A DNA stretch of 64,000 nucleotides from Nocardia pneumoniae NBRC 100136 (GCF_000308755.1 NZ_BAGF01000087.1:36372-100371), one strand, 5' to 3'; counted from the first letter of the stretch, positions 18,127 to 26,559 are shown. Notes: generated by a model from the letters alone, not told the origin. Program-made: numbers and translations.

Positions 18127-20036
18127 CCGACAACCTGACGATCAGCACCCCGGCCGAGGAGCTGCTATGGCCGCGCTACGCGCAGCCGAGCGATCTGGCC
18201 GAGATCGAATCGGTGCCGCTGGCGCGGCGCGGACTGCCGGAATCGACCTATGCCCTGCTGGTACGAGCCGCGCAGTCGTGGCAGGAGCGCACCGCCGTCA
18301 CGGTCTTGCCGGAGGCGGCGCGGTGGCGAGAACCCCTGCGGCACACCTTTGCCCAGCTGCTGGCACAGGTACACCGGTACGCGAACCTGCTGCACGAGCT
18401 CGGTGTTCGGCGCGGCGACGCGGTGGCCCTGATCGCACCCAACTGCGCCGAGCTGATCGCGGCGACCCTCGCCGCCCAGCTGGCCGGGATCGCCGCCCCG
18501 GTCAACGGGGGCCTGTCCCGGCGGCACATCGCCGAACTGCTCCAACGCACCGGCGCGCGCGTCCTCATCACCGCCGGGCCCGAATTGGCTGAGCCCATGT
18601 GGGATTCCGCGCGGGCGCTGGCCGCCGACGGCCTGCTGGACGCGGTGCTGGTGCTGCGCCCGACCGCAGCTGGGGAGCCGCAGCCGCTGGCACCGCTCGA
18701 TGGTGTGCGCGTCGGCTACCTCGACCAACTGGCCGCGGCCCACGATCCGGCCGCATTCGCCGGGCAGCCGCCGCGCGCGTCCGATCTTGCCGCGCTGTTC
18801 CATACCGGGGGCACCACCGGTGTGCCGAAGCTGGCCGCGCACACCCACGCCAACGAAGTCGCCAACGCGTGGATGATCGCCGTGAACTCCCTGCTCGACA
18901 ACGATGCCGTGGTGTTCGCGGCCCTGCCGCTGTTCCACGTCAACGCCCTGGTCGTCACGCTGCTCGCGCCGTTGTTCAAGGGCCAATCCGTGGTCTGGGC
19001 CGGACCGCTCGGATACCGGGACTTCGCGATCTATGGCGAGTTCTGGAAAATCGTCGCCCATTACCGGATCGCCGCGATGAGCGCGGTGCCGACGGTGTAC
19101 GCGGTGCTGGCGCAATGCCCGGTCGACGCCGACATCTCCAGCCTCCGGTACGCCATGGTGGGCGCCTCGCCACTGCCCGCCGCCGTCCGGGACAACTTTC
19201 AGACGCACACCGGAATCACCCTGGTCGAGGGCTACGGCCTCACCGAAGCGACCTGCGCCAGCGCGCGCAGCTTCCCCGACCTGCCGCGACCGGGATCGGT
19301 CGGCCAGCGGATGCCCTACCAGCAGGTGAAAACGGTGCGCATCGACGAGGAGGGCACCTGGACCGACCTACCCGCCGGTGCCACCGGTGTCCTGGCCATC
19401 AGCGGCCCGACTGTCTTCGCAGGCTATGTGACCGACCGCGCCGATCAGCGGTATGTCCTCGACGGTATGGGCAAACTCGTCGACGGCTGGCTCGACACCG
19501 GCGACCTCGCCCACATCGACTCCGACGGCTTCGTCCATCTCCACGGCCGCGCCAAGGACCTCATCATTCGCGGCGGGCACAACATCGACCCCGCGACCAT
19601 CGAAGACGCCCTGCTCGCCCATCCCCAGGTCACCGCGGCAGGCGCGGTCGGCCGCCCTGATCTCCACGCCGGTGAAGTGCCCGTCGCCTACGTGACACTC
19701 GCACCCGGCGCCGACGTCACCGAAGCCGTTCTGCTCGACTGGGCCAACCAGCACGTACCCGAACGCGCGGCCGCGCCGAAGACGGTCACGGTCCTCGACG
19801 CGCTGCCGGTCACCGACGTCGGCAAACCCTACAAACTCGGGTTACGCGCCGACGCCACCCGCCGGGAACTCCTCGACGCCCTGACCGGCATCACCGGAGT
19901 GCACAGCATCGGCGCGGCTGTCGAGGACGGTGCGATCGTCGCGACCGTCGAACTCGACGACATCGGTGACGAGACCGCCGTAGCCGCCATCCTCGCCCGG
20001 TACCCGATCGAGTGGCGAATCGCGGTGCGCCGATGA
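18123..20036 (+). CDS. AMP-forming acyl-CoA synthetase/ligase
   Basis: 637 residues; GTG start inside the stop of the FAH gene. The AMP-binding signature HTGGTTGVPKLAAHTH, the GYGLTEAT motif, the WLDTGDLAHID motif and the hinge with RAKDLIIRGGHNIDP place it in the ANL superfamily; the C-terminal Lys in VTDVGKPYKLG is the adenylation lysine. It activates a carboxylic acid to its CoA ester through an acyl-AMP. In this operon the acid is probably an aromatic or side-chain acid. The C-terminus runs ~70 residues beyond the usual end. The next gene overlaps by ATGA. Confidence 0.9.
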   Translation: MTDNLTISTPAEELLWPRYAQPSDLAEIESVPLARRGLPESTYALLVRAAQSWQERTAVTVLPEAARWREPLRHTFAQLLAQVHRYANLLHELGVRRGDAVALIAPNCAELIAATLAAQLAGIAAPVNGGLSRRHIAELLQRTGARVLITAGPELAEPMWDSARALAADGLLDAVLVLRPTAAGEPQPLAPLDGVRVGYLDQLAAAHDPAAFAGQPPRASDLAALFHTGGTTGVPKLAAHTHANEVANAWMIAVNSLLDNDAVVFAALPLFHVNALVVTLLAPLFKGQSVVWAGPLGYRDFAIYGEFWKIVAHYRIAAMSAVPTVYAVLAQCPVDADISSLRYAMVGASPLPAAVRDNFQTHTGITLVEGYGLTEATCASARSFPDLPRPGSVGQRMPYQQVKTVRIDEEGTWTDLPAGATGVLAISGPTVFAGYVTDRADQRYVLDGMGKLVDGWLDTGDLAHIDSDGFVHLHGRAKDLIIRGGHNIDPATIEDALLAHPQVTAAGAVGRPDLHAGEVPVAYVTLAPGADVTEAVLLDWANQHVPERAAAPKTVTVLDALPVTDVGKPYKLGLRADATRRELLDALTGITGVHSIGAAVEDGAIVATVELDDIGDETAVAAILARYPIEWRIAVRR

Positions 20037-20386
20037 ATGTCGCGTCGATCGTGCTCGCTGTCGTGCTGGCGGCGTTCTTCCTGCTGGTCGGGGTGTCGAA
20101 GGTGTCGGCGGTCGGGTCGATGCGAGAGCGTGCCGCGCATGCCGGGTTCTCCGTCTCCGCCTACCGGAAGATCGGCGGTCTCGAGATAGCGGCCGCACTT
20201 GGTCTTCTGATCGGCATCGTCTGGTGGCCCGTCGGCGTGGCGGCCGGAATCGGGCTGGTGCTGCTGATGACCGGAGCCGTCGTCATTCATCGGCGTACCG
20301 GTGACGCGGTGCGACAATTCGCGCCTGCCGTTGTCACCGGACTGATCGCGGTCGGCTACCTGATGACCGTGTTGGGAGCGGTGTGA
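20033..20386 (+). CDS. DoxX-family membrane protein
   Basis: 117 residues, four predicted membrane helices (about 3-22, 47-64, 68-85 and 97-115). The pattern LVGVSKV...RERAAHAGFSVSAYRKIGGLEIAAALGLLIG is that of DoxX-like proteins. DoxX relatives occur with oxidoreductases and in redox membrane complexes; a place in an oxygenase operon suggests help with electron or substrate delivery, but this is inference. The start overlaps the ligase stop (ATGA), and the stop abuts the hydroxylase start. Confidence 0.8.
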   Translation: MNVASIVLAVVLAAFFLLVGVSKVSAVGSMRERAAHAGFSVSAYRKIGGLEIAAALGLLIGIVWWPVGVAAGIGLVLLMTGAVVIHRRTGDAVRQFAPAVVTGLIAVGYLMTVLGAV

Positions 20387-21888
20387 TGCGTTCCGCGCAT
20401 GTCCCGGTGGTGATCGTCGGCGCGGGCCCGACCGGCCTCACCGCGGCCACGTTGCTCGCCCAGTACGGTGTCGAGTCCTTGGTGCTGGAGCGGTGGGAGG
20501 GCGTCTACCCGCAGCCGCGCGCGGTGCACTTGGACGGTGAGATCCGCCGGATTCTGGACCGGTTGGGCGTCAGTGACGAATTCGACGCCATATCCCGGCC
20601 GGCCCTCGGCCTGCGTCTGCTGGACCGGAACATGCGGGTGCTGGCCGAATTCCACCGCGATCCGGCGCGCGGCCGCAACGGGTATCCGGACGCGAACATG
20701 TTCGACCAACCGGAGCTAGAGGCGATCCTCCGTTCCGCTGTGCGGCGGAACGCGGCGGTCACCGTCCGCGGCGACGTCGAGGTCACCGCGGTGACGCAGG
20801 AAACCGACGGCGTGACCGTCGACTTCACCGACCGGACGACCGGCGCGGCGGAATCCGTCCTGGCGCGGTACGTCCTGGGCTGCGACGGCGCCAACAGCCT
20901 GGTCCGATCCTCGATCGGCGCCACCATGCGGGACCTGAACTTCGAGCAGCGGTGGCTGGTCGTCGACGTGGCCACCAGCGTCGAACTCGGGCAGTGGGAA
21001 GGCGTACATCAGGTCTGCGACCCGGTTCGCGCCGCCACCTACATGCGCATCGGAAAGACCAGGCACCGATGGGAATTCCGGCTTCGTCCGGGTGAAACCG
21101 CTGACGACTACCGCGACATCGATCGGCTGCACGGACTGATCCGCCCGTGGACCGGCACCGTTCCGATCGCGGAACTGGAACTGGTCCGGATAGCCGACTA
21201 CACCTTCCGCGCACAGCTCGCTGACCGCTGGCGCGCGGGCCGGATCTTCTTGCTCGGCGATGCCGCCCACCTCACCCCGCCGTTCATCGGCCAGGGCATG
21301 GGCGCCGGACTGCGCGACGCGGCCAACCTCACCTGGAAGCTCGCCGGAGTCCTCGCAGGCGAGCTCCCCGAGCGGGTCCTGGCCTCGTACGAGGAGGAAC
21401 GCAAACCCCATGCCCGGGCCATGATTCGACTCGCGAAGGTCACCGGCATGGTCATGACCGAAGGCGGCGAACTCGGCAACCTCCTCCGCCGTCTCATCAC
21501 GCCACGCCTGCACCGCATGCCCGGCTTCCACGCACTGGTCACCGATGGAGTGACGCCGCCGCTGCGGCGGTCCGAGCTCGTGGCGCGCCCGCGTTTGCTC
21601 GGCGGTCGAGCGGGCAGTCTGGTGCCCAACGCGGTCCTCGACGACAGCCGCCGGTACGACGATGTCGCCGCGGGACGGTACGCGATCGTCACCACGGTCG
21701 AGCCGGGACCGGCACACTACGCCCGGTTCCGGGAACGCGGCTGGGTGGTGGTGACCGCCGGTCCAGGAACCGAACTGCGCCGCTGGCTGCGCCGGGGAGG
21801 CGCCCGGGCCGCTCTGGTCCGTCCCGACGGCACCGTGCAGTGCGCCGCGCGAGATCTGGCGCGACTGTGCACCGCCATCCCGGAATAA
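20386..21888 (+). CDS. FAD-dependent aromatic hydroxylase, MhpA-like
   Basis: 500 residues from the ATG at 20386; a GTG one codon earlier is also possible. The N-terminal dinucleotide motif VIVGAGPTGLTAAT, the middle NAD(P)H/FAD region and GDAAHLTPPFIGQGMGAG (FAD ribityl binding) match 3-(3-hydroxyphenyl)propionate hydroxylase-type flavoproteins. It would hydroxylate a phenol to the catechol that the dioxygenase cleaves. The C-terminal thioredoxin-like domain is present but short. Last gene of the operon; no clear terminator follows. Confidence 0.88.
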   Translation: MRSAHVPVVIVGAGPTGLTAATLLAQYGVESLVLERWEGVYPQPRAVHLDGEIRRILDRLGVSDEFDAISRPALGLRLLDRNMRVLAEFHRDPARGRNGYPDANMFDQPELEAILRSAVRRNAAVTVRGDVEVTAVTQETDGVTVDFTDRTTGAAESVLARYVLGCDGANSLVRSSIGATMRDLNFEQRWLVVDVATSVELGQWEGVHQVCDPVRAATYMRIGKTRHRWEFRLRPGETADDYRDIDRLHGLIRPWTGTVPIAELELVRIADYTFRAQLADRWRAGRIFLLGDAAHLTPPFIGQGMGAGLRDAANLTWKLAGVLAGELPERVLASYEEERKPHARAMIRLAKVTGMVMTEGGELGNLLRRLITPRLHRMPGFHALVTDGVTPPLRRSELVARPRLLGGRAGSLVPNAVLDDSRRYDDVAAGRYAIVTTVEPGPAHYARFRERGWVVVTAGPGTELRRWLRRGGARAALVRPDGTVQCAARDLARLCTAIPE

Positions 21889-21978
21889 CTGATGAAACAA
21901 TCATTATTGAGGTTTTCGGGGAAATCCGGACTCGAACTCTTCTAGGCCGACTCCCGACCAGCACAGTAGGCTGGGGCC

Positions 21979-22086
21979 ATGAAACTCCTTCTCACCGCCG
22001 GTGTCGTGATTCTGGTCCTTTTCGGCATCTCCAAGCTGCGCCAGCGCGGCGACGCGGACACCTGGCACGAGGTCACCACGCGCTGA
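21979..22086 (+). CDS. DLW-39-like small membrane peptide
   Basis: 35 residues, too short for most gene finders. One membrane helix (KLLLTAGVVILVLFGI, about 2-18), then a charged tail ending DTWHEVTTR. This matches the small peptide, named after a DLW motif and about 39 residues, that is found beside tRNA-Ala downstream of gyrA in actinomycetes. A TAGGCT -10-like box at 21967-21972 puts +1 at or next to the ATG, so the mRNA may be leaderless. The truncated tRNA-Ala begins 3 bases after the stop. Function unknown. Confidence 0.7.
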   Translation: MKLLLTAGVVILVLFGISKLRQRGDADTWHEVTTR

Positions 22087-22089
22087 TTC

Positions 22090-22134
22090 GGGGCCTTAGC
22101 TCAATTGGCAGAGCGCTGCCTTTGCAAGGCTCCA
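22090..22134 (+). pseudogene. truncated tRNA-Ala (TGC) remnant
   Basis: The first 41 bases match the intact tRNA-Ala at 12703-12775 with one change (GCGCTGCC for GCACTGCC), through the D arm and the TTTGCAA anticodon loop. The sequence then jumps to the discriminator end TCCA. The missing 28 bases, including the variable loop and whole T arm, lie between two AGGC direct repeats in the intact copy, so this is a clean deletion. It cannot fold as a tRNA. Confidence 0.9.
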
Positions 22135-22143
22135 CCAATGGGA

Positions 22144-22175
22144 GGCGAGTGCTCGCGGAGAGCGCTCGCCTTTTT
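22144..22175 (+). terminator. terminator behind the tRNA-Ala remnant
   Basis: An 11-bp stem (22144-22154 with 22160-22170) is followed by TTTTT. It is the twin of the terminator behind the intact tRNA-Ala. Confidence 0.85.
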
Positions 22176-22240
22176 GGTTCCGCGTGTTTTGTGGGGTGCA
22201 ACCCCCATGCCCCGCCCGGAGGGCTTCGCCCCCGGACCCC
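22176..22240 (+). repeat. tRNA-trailer repeat, copy B
   Basis: Same double-hairpin core as copies A and C: GTGTTTTGTGGGGTGCAACC, then GCCCCGCCCGGAGGGCTTCG. It follows the terminator of the truncated tRNA-Ala. Confidence 0.8.
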
Positions 22241-22398
22241 TCCAGGGCTCTACCTTGGACCCCCATCGAGTCTCTACGTCAGGTCGGCATCCAGGCTCTA
22301 GCCAGTCGGCTTACGGTTTCGTCGAGCCGTCTGAATTCGATCGCATCGAGCGGCCGACCCGGTGATCTCGCCACTTCGCCGCGGCAAATAAGGCGGCC

Positions 22399-22418
22399 TT
22401 GTGTCCAATTGGACACAA
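22399..22418. promoter_or_regulatory. 20-bp perfect palindrome upstream of ParA gene
   Basis: TTGTGTCCAATTGGACACAA reads the same on both strands over all 20 bases. It lies 114 bases before the ParA-like start. It could be the operator or the centromere-like site of the partition module. It does not match the chromosomal parS consensus. Confidence 0.65.
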
Positions 22419-22532
22419 CAGCTCTGCCGCGACAACGGCGACAACAGGGTGCCGCAATCAGCCGATATTCAGCGGCACTGTGCCAGACTTGCCCCGCACA
22501 GTAATGCACTCCTCACCCTCGGAGGACCGTCC

Positions 22533-23258
22533 ATGACGAATTCTGTTGCGCCACTCGAATTGCCCGAACCGCTGGTCATCACGCTGGGAAATCTCAAGGG
22601 CGGCGTCGGCAAGACGACCTCGGCGTTCTTCTTGGCGAGTTACTTCGCTACGGTGCACCGACTGCGGGTGTTGGTGATCGATGCCGACCCGCTCAGTCAG
22701 ACCGGGTACTCCTGGCACCGGCGGCTGGTCAAAGGGGGAATCGAGGTGCCGTTCGAACTGGTGGCCTTCCCTTCCCGGCACGTCGACGATTGCATCAGCG
22801 ACAAGGCCGCCGATTTCGACGTCATCATCGTGGATGCCGGGGGTGAGTCGGCCGAGATCTTCAAGGCCGCCATCCCGCAGAGCGACGAACTCTTGCTGGT
22901 GACGAGCGTGAGCCCGTCCGAAGTCAAACGCGTGCCGAGTACGTTCAAGGCCGCCGAGGAGGCAGCGGCCGGCAGCAGCCGGGAAATTCGGGTGCGGATC
23001 CTGATGACCAAGGTCCCGGTCATCATGAAAAACGGCGTGAACGTCTCGACCGAATACCGAGCCCAGCGGCGGAATCTGGAGAGCGCCGGCTACGACGTAT
23101 TCGAATCCTATTTGAGCGCCTGGAAATGGTATCGGGAGGCGGCCGACGGAGAAGTCGGTGAGGGCGCGGAGAATCCGATCGAAGACCTGGGCGAATATCG
23201 GCAGGTGGGCGACGAGCTGGTCAGCTCTTACCGGCTACTGATGGAGGTGCCTGCCTGA
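22533..23258 (+). CDS. ParA-family partition ATPase
   Basis: 241 residues; ATG with GGAGGA 6 bases upstream. The deviant Walker A motif is KGGVGKTTS with signature Lys22 and Lys27; Walker A' (VLVIDADPLSQ) and Walker B (FDVIIVDAGG) follow. It lacks an N-terminal DNA-binding domain, so it resembles small plasmid-type (Ib-like) ParA proteins, not the long chromosomal ParA. ParA ATPases move DNA cargo bound by a partner over the nucleoid. The partner gene starts within the stop codon (TGATG). The chromosomal parAB genes are expected elsewhere. Confidence 0.85.
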   Translation: MTNSVAPLELPEPLVITLGNLKGGVGKTTSAFFLASYFATVHRLRVLVIDADPLSQTGYSWHRRLVKGGIEVPFELVAFPSRHVDDCISDKAADFDVIIVDAGGESAEIFKAAIPQSDELLLVTSVSPSEVKRVPSTFKAAEEAAAGSSREIRVRILMTKVPVIMKNGVNVSTEYRAQRRNLESAGYDVFESYLSAWKWYREAADGEVGEGAENPIEDLGEYRQVGDELVSSYRLLMEVPA

Positions 23259-24082
23259 TGCCTCCGCAACGGAGAAAGGGCTCGATCGGCGGCGGCAATC
23301 CGCTGGCGGACGCTGCCGAGCACACGCCTCCGGTCTCGCCCTTGCGCGATGCCGAATGGCGGCGTACGAATGCCGCCGATGCGGGCGCGCACGTTTCCGC
23401 GACACCCTCGACGGGTTCGAATGTCTTGACGATGCCGGTGCCCGTCGCGGGTGACGGACCGCTCAGCGATCGGGAGCGGGCGCAGTTGACGGCGTGCGAG
23501 TCGTCGATCGACACGCTGCGCATCGCCTTCTGGGCCGCTGGGCGAGCGCTGCAGATCGTGCGCGACGGGCGGCTGTACCGCGACAGCCACGAGACGTTCG
23601 ACGAGTATGTGGAACAGCGGTGGGACATGCAACGGTCCTACGCGCACAAGCTCATTCGCGCGTGGCCCCTGGCCGCAAGGCTGCATCCGATCGCGCCCGC
23701 CATCAACGAGGGCCAGGTTCGGGAACTGCTGCCGGTCGTCGCCGAACACGGTGAAGACGCGGCGGTCACCGTGTACACCACGATTGCCGCGGGCGCGGAA
23801 GTGAAGGTCACCGCGGGCAAGATCCGCCAAGCCGTGGCGCTGCTTCCCGAACGCTATGACGAGCACGTGGTGGTCGAGCGGTTGCAGGCGTGGTTGCGCG
23901 GTGAACTGCCGGACGAGCCGGACGGCGGGGCGGCAAGCGTGTTCAGCACCGTGGAATCTCGCCTCGCCGCGCTGACCCGGCGCGTCGTCAAAGGATCGAG
24001 TCACGACCCGGCCGCGGCGCGCGAATTCGCCGCGAAACTCCGCACGATCGCCGAACAGATCGAGGAGCAGATCACCGCTTGA
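23258..24082 (+). CDS. ParB-like DNA-binding partner of the ParA gene
   Basis: 274 residues. The first 70 residues are low-complexity. From about 70 on, a helical domain has a pattern (LYRDSHETFDEYVEQRWDM, then RSYAHKLIRAW) seen in helix-turn-helix proteins of plasmids, phages and integrated elements. INEGQVRELLPVVAEHGED followed by KVTAGKIRQAV resembles the ParB/KorB-type recognition helices. The C-terminal ~50 residues are a coiled-coil-like helix. It shares one base with parA, so the two are translated together. I infer it is the adaptor that binds the centromere site. A terminator follows. Confidence 0.65.
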   Translation: MPPQRRKGSIGGGNPLADAAEHTPPVSPLRDAEWRRTNAADAGAHVSATPSTGSNVLTMPVPVAGDGPLSDRERAQLTACESSIDTLRIAFWAAGRALQIVRDGRLYRDSHETFDEYVEQRWDMQRSYAHKLIRAWPLAARLHPIAPAINEGQVRELLPVVAEHGEDAAVTVYTTIAAGAEVKVTAGKIRQAVALLPERYDEHVVVERLQAWLRGELPDEPDGGAASVFSTVESRLAALTRRVVKGSSHDPAAAREFAAKLRTIAEQIEEQITA

Positions 24083-24095
24083 AGCTCCCACCACC

Positions 24096-24136
24096 AGTGC
24101 CCCGCGGCCGGATGCATTCCCTGCGGGGCACTTTTG
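24096..24136 (+). terminator. terminator after the ParA/partner operon
   Basis: Arms AGTGCCCCGC (24096-24105) and GCGGGGCACT (24123-24132) form a perfect 10-bp stem followed by TTTTG. Confidence 0.88.
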
Positions 24137-24378
24137 CGTCGATGCCGCGGGAATTCCGGGGGGAGTTATTACTTCGTTATGGAAATAGGGTGTGTCGGAC
24201 TTTGCGTTGTGTGCTCTATGCCGAAAAGTGAATGCTCGGATCGGATCCGCTGGACTGACGAAGCACCGTGATGGTTTTCGAATCAATTCGAGGTCTTTGG
24301 TTGGGTCCCACGCGCCACGAAGTGCGGCGTCGTACGGCCCGCCACCGGCCGGCGATATGAGCATCGGAGGACCGCATC

Positions 24379-25254
24379 ATGGCATCATCGACCGACGTCC
24401 GATATTTTCGCTACCTGCGACGCGTTCTTTTCTGGGCGTTCGCCGCGGGAGCTGCCGCACTCATGGGCATGCTGCTGCAAGCCGGACCCGCATCGGCCCA
24501 GGAGCTCACGATTCCCGGCATGGGGACATTCGAGGTCTCGGACGAGATCTCGCTTCCCGGCGCACTTGAAGAACCGCTCCGGAACAACGCCATTCTCCCG
24601 GTCGCGGAAGCCCCGATCCTGGCCGAGGTATCGGAAGAAAACCCGATCCTGGCCGCCATCTCCGAAATAGAGTTCCGGACTTCCATTCCGGTTCCGCAAA
24701 TCGAGATCGCGCCTTTTACCCCGGCTCCGATAATCGAGCTTCCGATATCGGTGTCCGTTCCCGCCGTCGAGGTGCCCGTGCTCGCGGTTGTCCCGCCGAT
24801 CGAGATTCCGTTCTTCAATGTTCTGCCCTCGATCGAGTTACCTTTCGGGGCTGAAACGCCCGGCATCATGCCGCGGGCGCCGACCCCGCCCGCCGCGGCG
24901 GCGCCGCGGAAAACCCCCGGCGAGATCGCGGTCGAGGCCGCGCGCACCAAACTCGGCGCGGACTACAACTACGGCGCGGTCGGCCCCGACTCTTTCGACT
25001 GCTCGGGACTGGTGCAGTGGTCCTACGGGCAGGCAGGCGTCGACCTTCCCCGCACCAGCCAAGAGCAGCTCGCCACCGGAACGCCGGTACCGCTGGACGA
25101 CCTGCGACCAGGAGACATGGTGTCGTTCTACGACGGAAGCCACTCCGCTCTCTATGTCGGTGAAGGCAGGGTCATCCACGCGTCGACCTACGGCATCGGG
25201 GTGACCACCTCGCCCCTCTCATCAATGCCCGTGGCGGGCGCCCGCCGATTCTGA
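24379..25254 (+). CDS. secreted NlpC/P60 peptidoglycan endopeptidase
   Basis: 291 residues; GGAGG precedes the ATG. A hydrophobic leader (about 15-40, ending PASAQE) suggests Sec export. Residues 45-175 are a Pro/Ile/Glu-rich linker with repeated IELP/IEIP-like units. The NlpC/P60 domain is at about 178-291. The catalytic Cys is residue 208 in FDCSGLVQW, and the His is 255 in DGSHSALYV or, by alignment, 267. Such enzymes cut stem peptides of peptidoglycan (RipA/RipD-like). A single gene with its own upstream region. The linker is unusual compared with RipA coiled coils. Confidence 0.88.
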   Translation: MASSTDVRYFRYLRRVLFWAFAAGAAALMGMLLQAGPASAQELTIPGMGTFEVSDEISLPGALEEPLRNNAILPVAEAPILAEVSEENPILAAISEIEFRTSIPVPQIEIAPFTPAPIIELPISVSVPAVEVPVLAVVPPIEIPFFNVLPSIELPFGAETPGIMPRAPTPPAAAAPRKTPGEIAVEAARTKLGADYNYGAVGPDSFDCSGLVQWSYGQAGVDLPRTSQEQLATGTPVPLDDLRPGDMVSFYDGSHSALYVGEGRVIHASTYGIGVTTSPLSSMPVAGARRF

Positions 25255-25324
25255 CCTCCGCACGTGAATCTTCCTCGCCACCGGGGATCTTCCCGGGCCG
25301 ACCGGGCAAGTACGTTCAGGCAAG

Positions 25325-26515
25325 TCAGAGCGAGACCGCGGCGGCCTTCAGCTTCGCCAGGGTTTCGGTATCAGGCCAAGCACGGATCTCGTAGCGACGA
25401 GGTGACAGGTTCGGGACCGGCGTGAGGCCGGCAAGGGGCACGACGGCATCGAACGGAACCTCGAAAAGGCGCTCCAAATCGCCGTTCTCGTCGTCTCGGC
25501 AAAACGCGACGTAATCCGCTTCCGGTAGAAGGTATTCGACGCCCTCGCCCCAGACGGTGACCGTGTAAGGACCGTTGTCGCCATGGCCGTACATGACCGA
25601 GCCGACGTAGGCGGGCTCGACGTCGTAGGGAGTGAACTCGAGATCGCGCTCGACGATCTCGTTGAGAATCTGTGCCTGAGCGTCGTACTCGGTGACAGCC
25701 AAACCACATCGGGCGCGCTGCACTGCGGGCAAGTGGCGGTGTGCGGGCGAGCGATCGAGCGGAATCACCGCGCCGGTGTCGTCCACGGTGTATCCCTGCG
25801 GCGAGATCGGGCGGACCGCGTCGCGGTACTGCTCCTCGACCAGCTCGAAGATGTGCTCGAGCTCGTCGCCGCCGGGTGCGAGGATCAGGGTGTCGATGTC
25901 GGGCATGAACGCGACCGGCGGCTCGGCTCCGGCACCGGATCCGGCGAGCCAACCGGGAAGCAGGGGCCAGGAGGCGCAGTAGCCGTCGCCGTCGTCGACG
26001 AAACGCAGGATGCCCGGTTCCTTGATACCGGTGAAACCCACGGTGGCGCCGAGGTTTTCGCGAGCGGCGGCGAATACCTCGTCGACCGTGACGCCCCATT
26101 CGTGTACCGACGCGTAGGTGACGATCGATCGGGCGTTGGGCATGTCGATGGCGACCAGCTCGTCCACGAAGGGAAACGCGGGTCGCGCGATCGGCCGCAG
26201 CTCGAGTTCCGGCACGTCCACACCGAAGCTGTTGGGCCGCAACACCGGCCGTAGCGCCGACCGCGCCGACGGCCAGTCCTGTTCCGGGCCGCGCAGGTCG
26301 TGCAAGGCTTCGAAGTGCCTGGCGATGCGGGCGTCGCGCTCCGCGTCGTCGAGGTCGCGGGTTTCCCGGAAAATATTGTGCAGATTCAGGATCAGATCGC
26401 CCGCGCGTATCGCGAACTCGTCCTGGTTGTACTCGATGTCGGTCTCGCCGCGTGTGGACAGATGTTGCATGACGAGCACGGCGAACGCGTCGGCTTCGTC
26501 GTCGAAATTGTGCAC
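25325..26515 (-). CDS. DUF1444-like protein
   Basis: 396 residues from a GTG at 26515. The frame stays open upstream, but that part has shadow-like composition. The pattern (LRPIARPAFPFVDELVAIDMPN, later ILRFVDDGDGYCASWPLLP, then PDIDTLILAPGGDELEHIF) resembles the DUF1444 family of unknown function, longer here because of a second C-terminal domain of about 130 residues (VMYGHGDNGPYTVTVWG). It is cytoplasmic and acidic. The DUF1275 gene lies 44 bases upstream on the same strand. Family assignment is tentative. Confidence 0.6.
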   Translation of the reverse strand: MHNFDDEADAFAVLVMQHLSTRGETDIEYNQDEFAIRAGDLILNLHNIFRETRDLDDAERDARIARHFEALHDLRGPEQDWPSARSALRPVLRPNSFGVDVPELELRPIARPAFPFVDELVAIDMPNARSIVTYASVHEWGVTVDEVFAAARENLGATVGFTGIKEPGILRFVDDGDGYCASWPLLPGWLAGSGAGAEPPVAFMPDIDTLILAPGGDELEHIFELVEEQYRDAVRPISPQGYTVDDTGAVIPLDRSPAHRHLPAVQRARCGLAVTEYDAQAQILNEIVERDLEFTPYDVEPAYVGSVMYGHGDNGPYTVTVWGEGVEYLLPEADYVAFCRDDENGDLERLFEVPFDAVVPLAGLTPVPNLSPRRYEIRAWPDTETLAKLKAAAVSL

Positions 26516-26559
26516 GCGGCCACCGTAGCCGCGAACACCGACAGCCGCATGGCCGATGC

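Larger units (their letters stand above)
22135..22532. other. intergenic region between tRNA remnant and parA-like gene
   Basis: About 400 bases with no gene. It holds the terminator at 22144, repeat copy B (22176-22240) and the 20-bp palindrome at 22399. The stretch 22241-22390 shows no clear feature. Confidence 0.6.

Noticed and set aside
12703..22134. tRNA-Ala pair as attachment sites of an integrative element
   Set aside because: The copies are inverted, not direct; the broken copy lost internal bases; no integrase lies in the region.
22399..22418. Palindrome as a chromosomal parS site
   Set aside because: It does not share the TTCACGTGAA core; kept only as an operator or plasmid-type centromere candidate.
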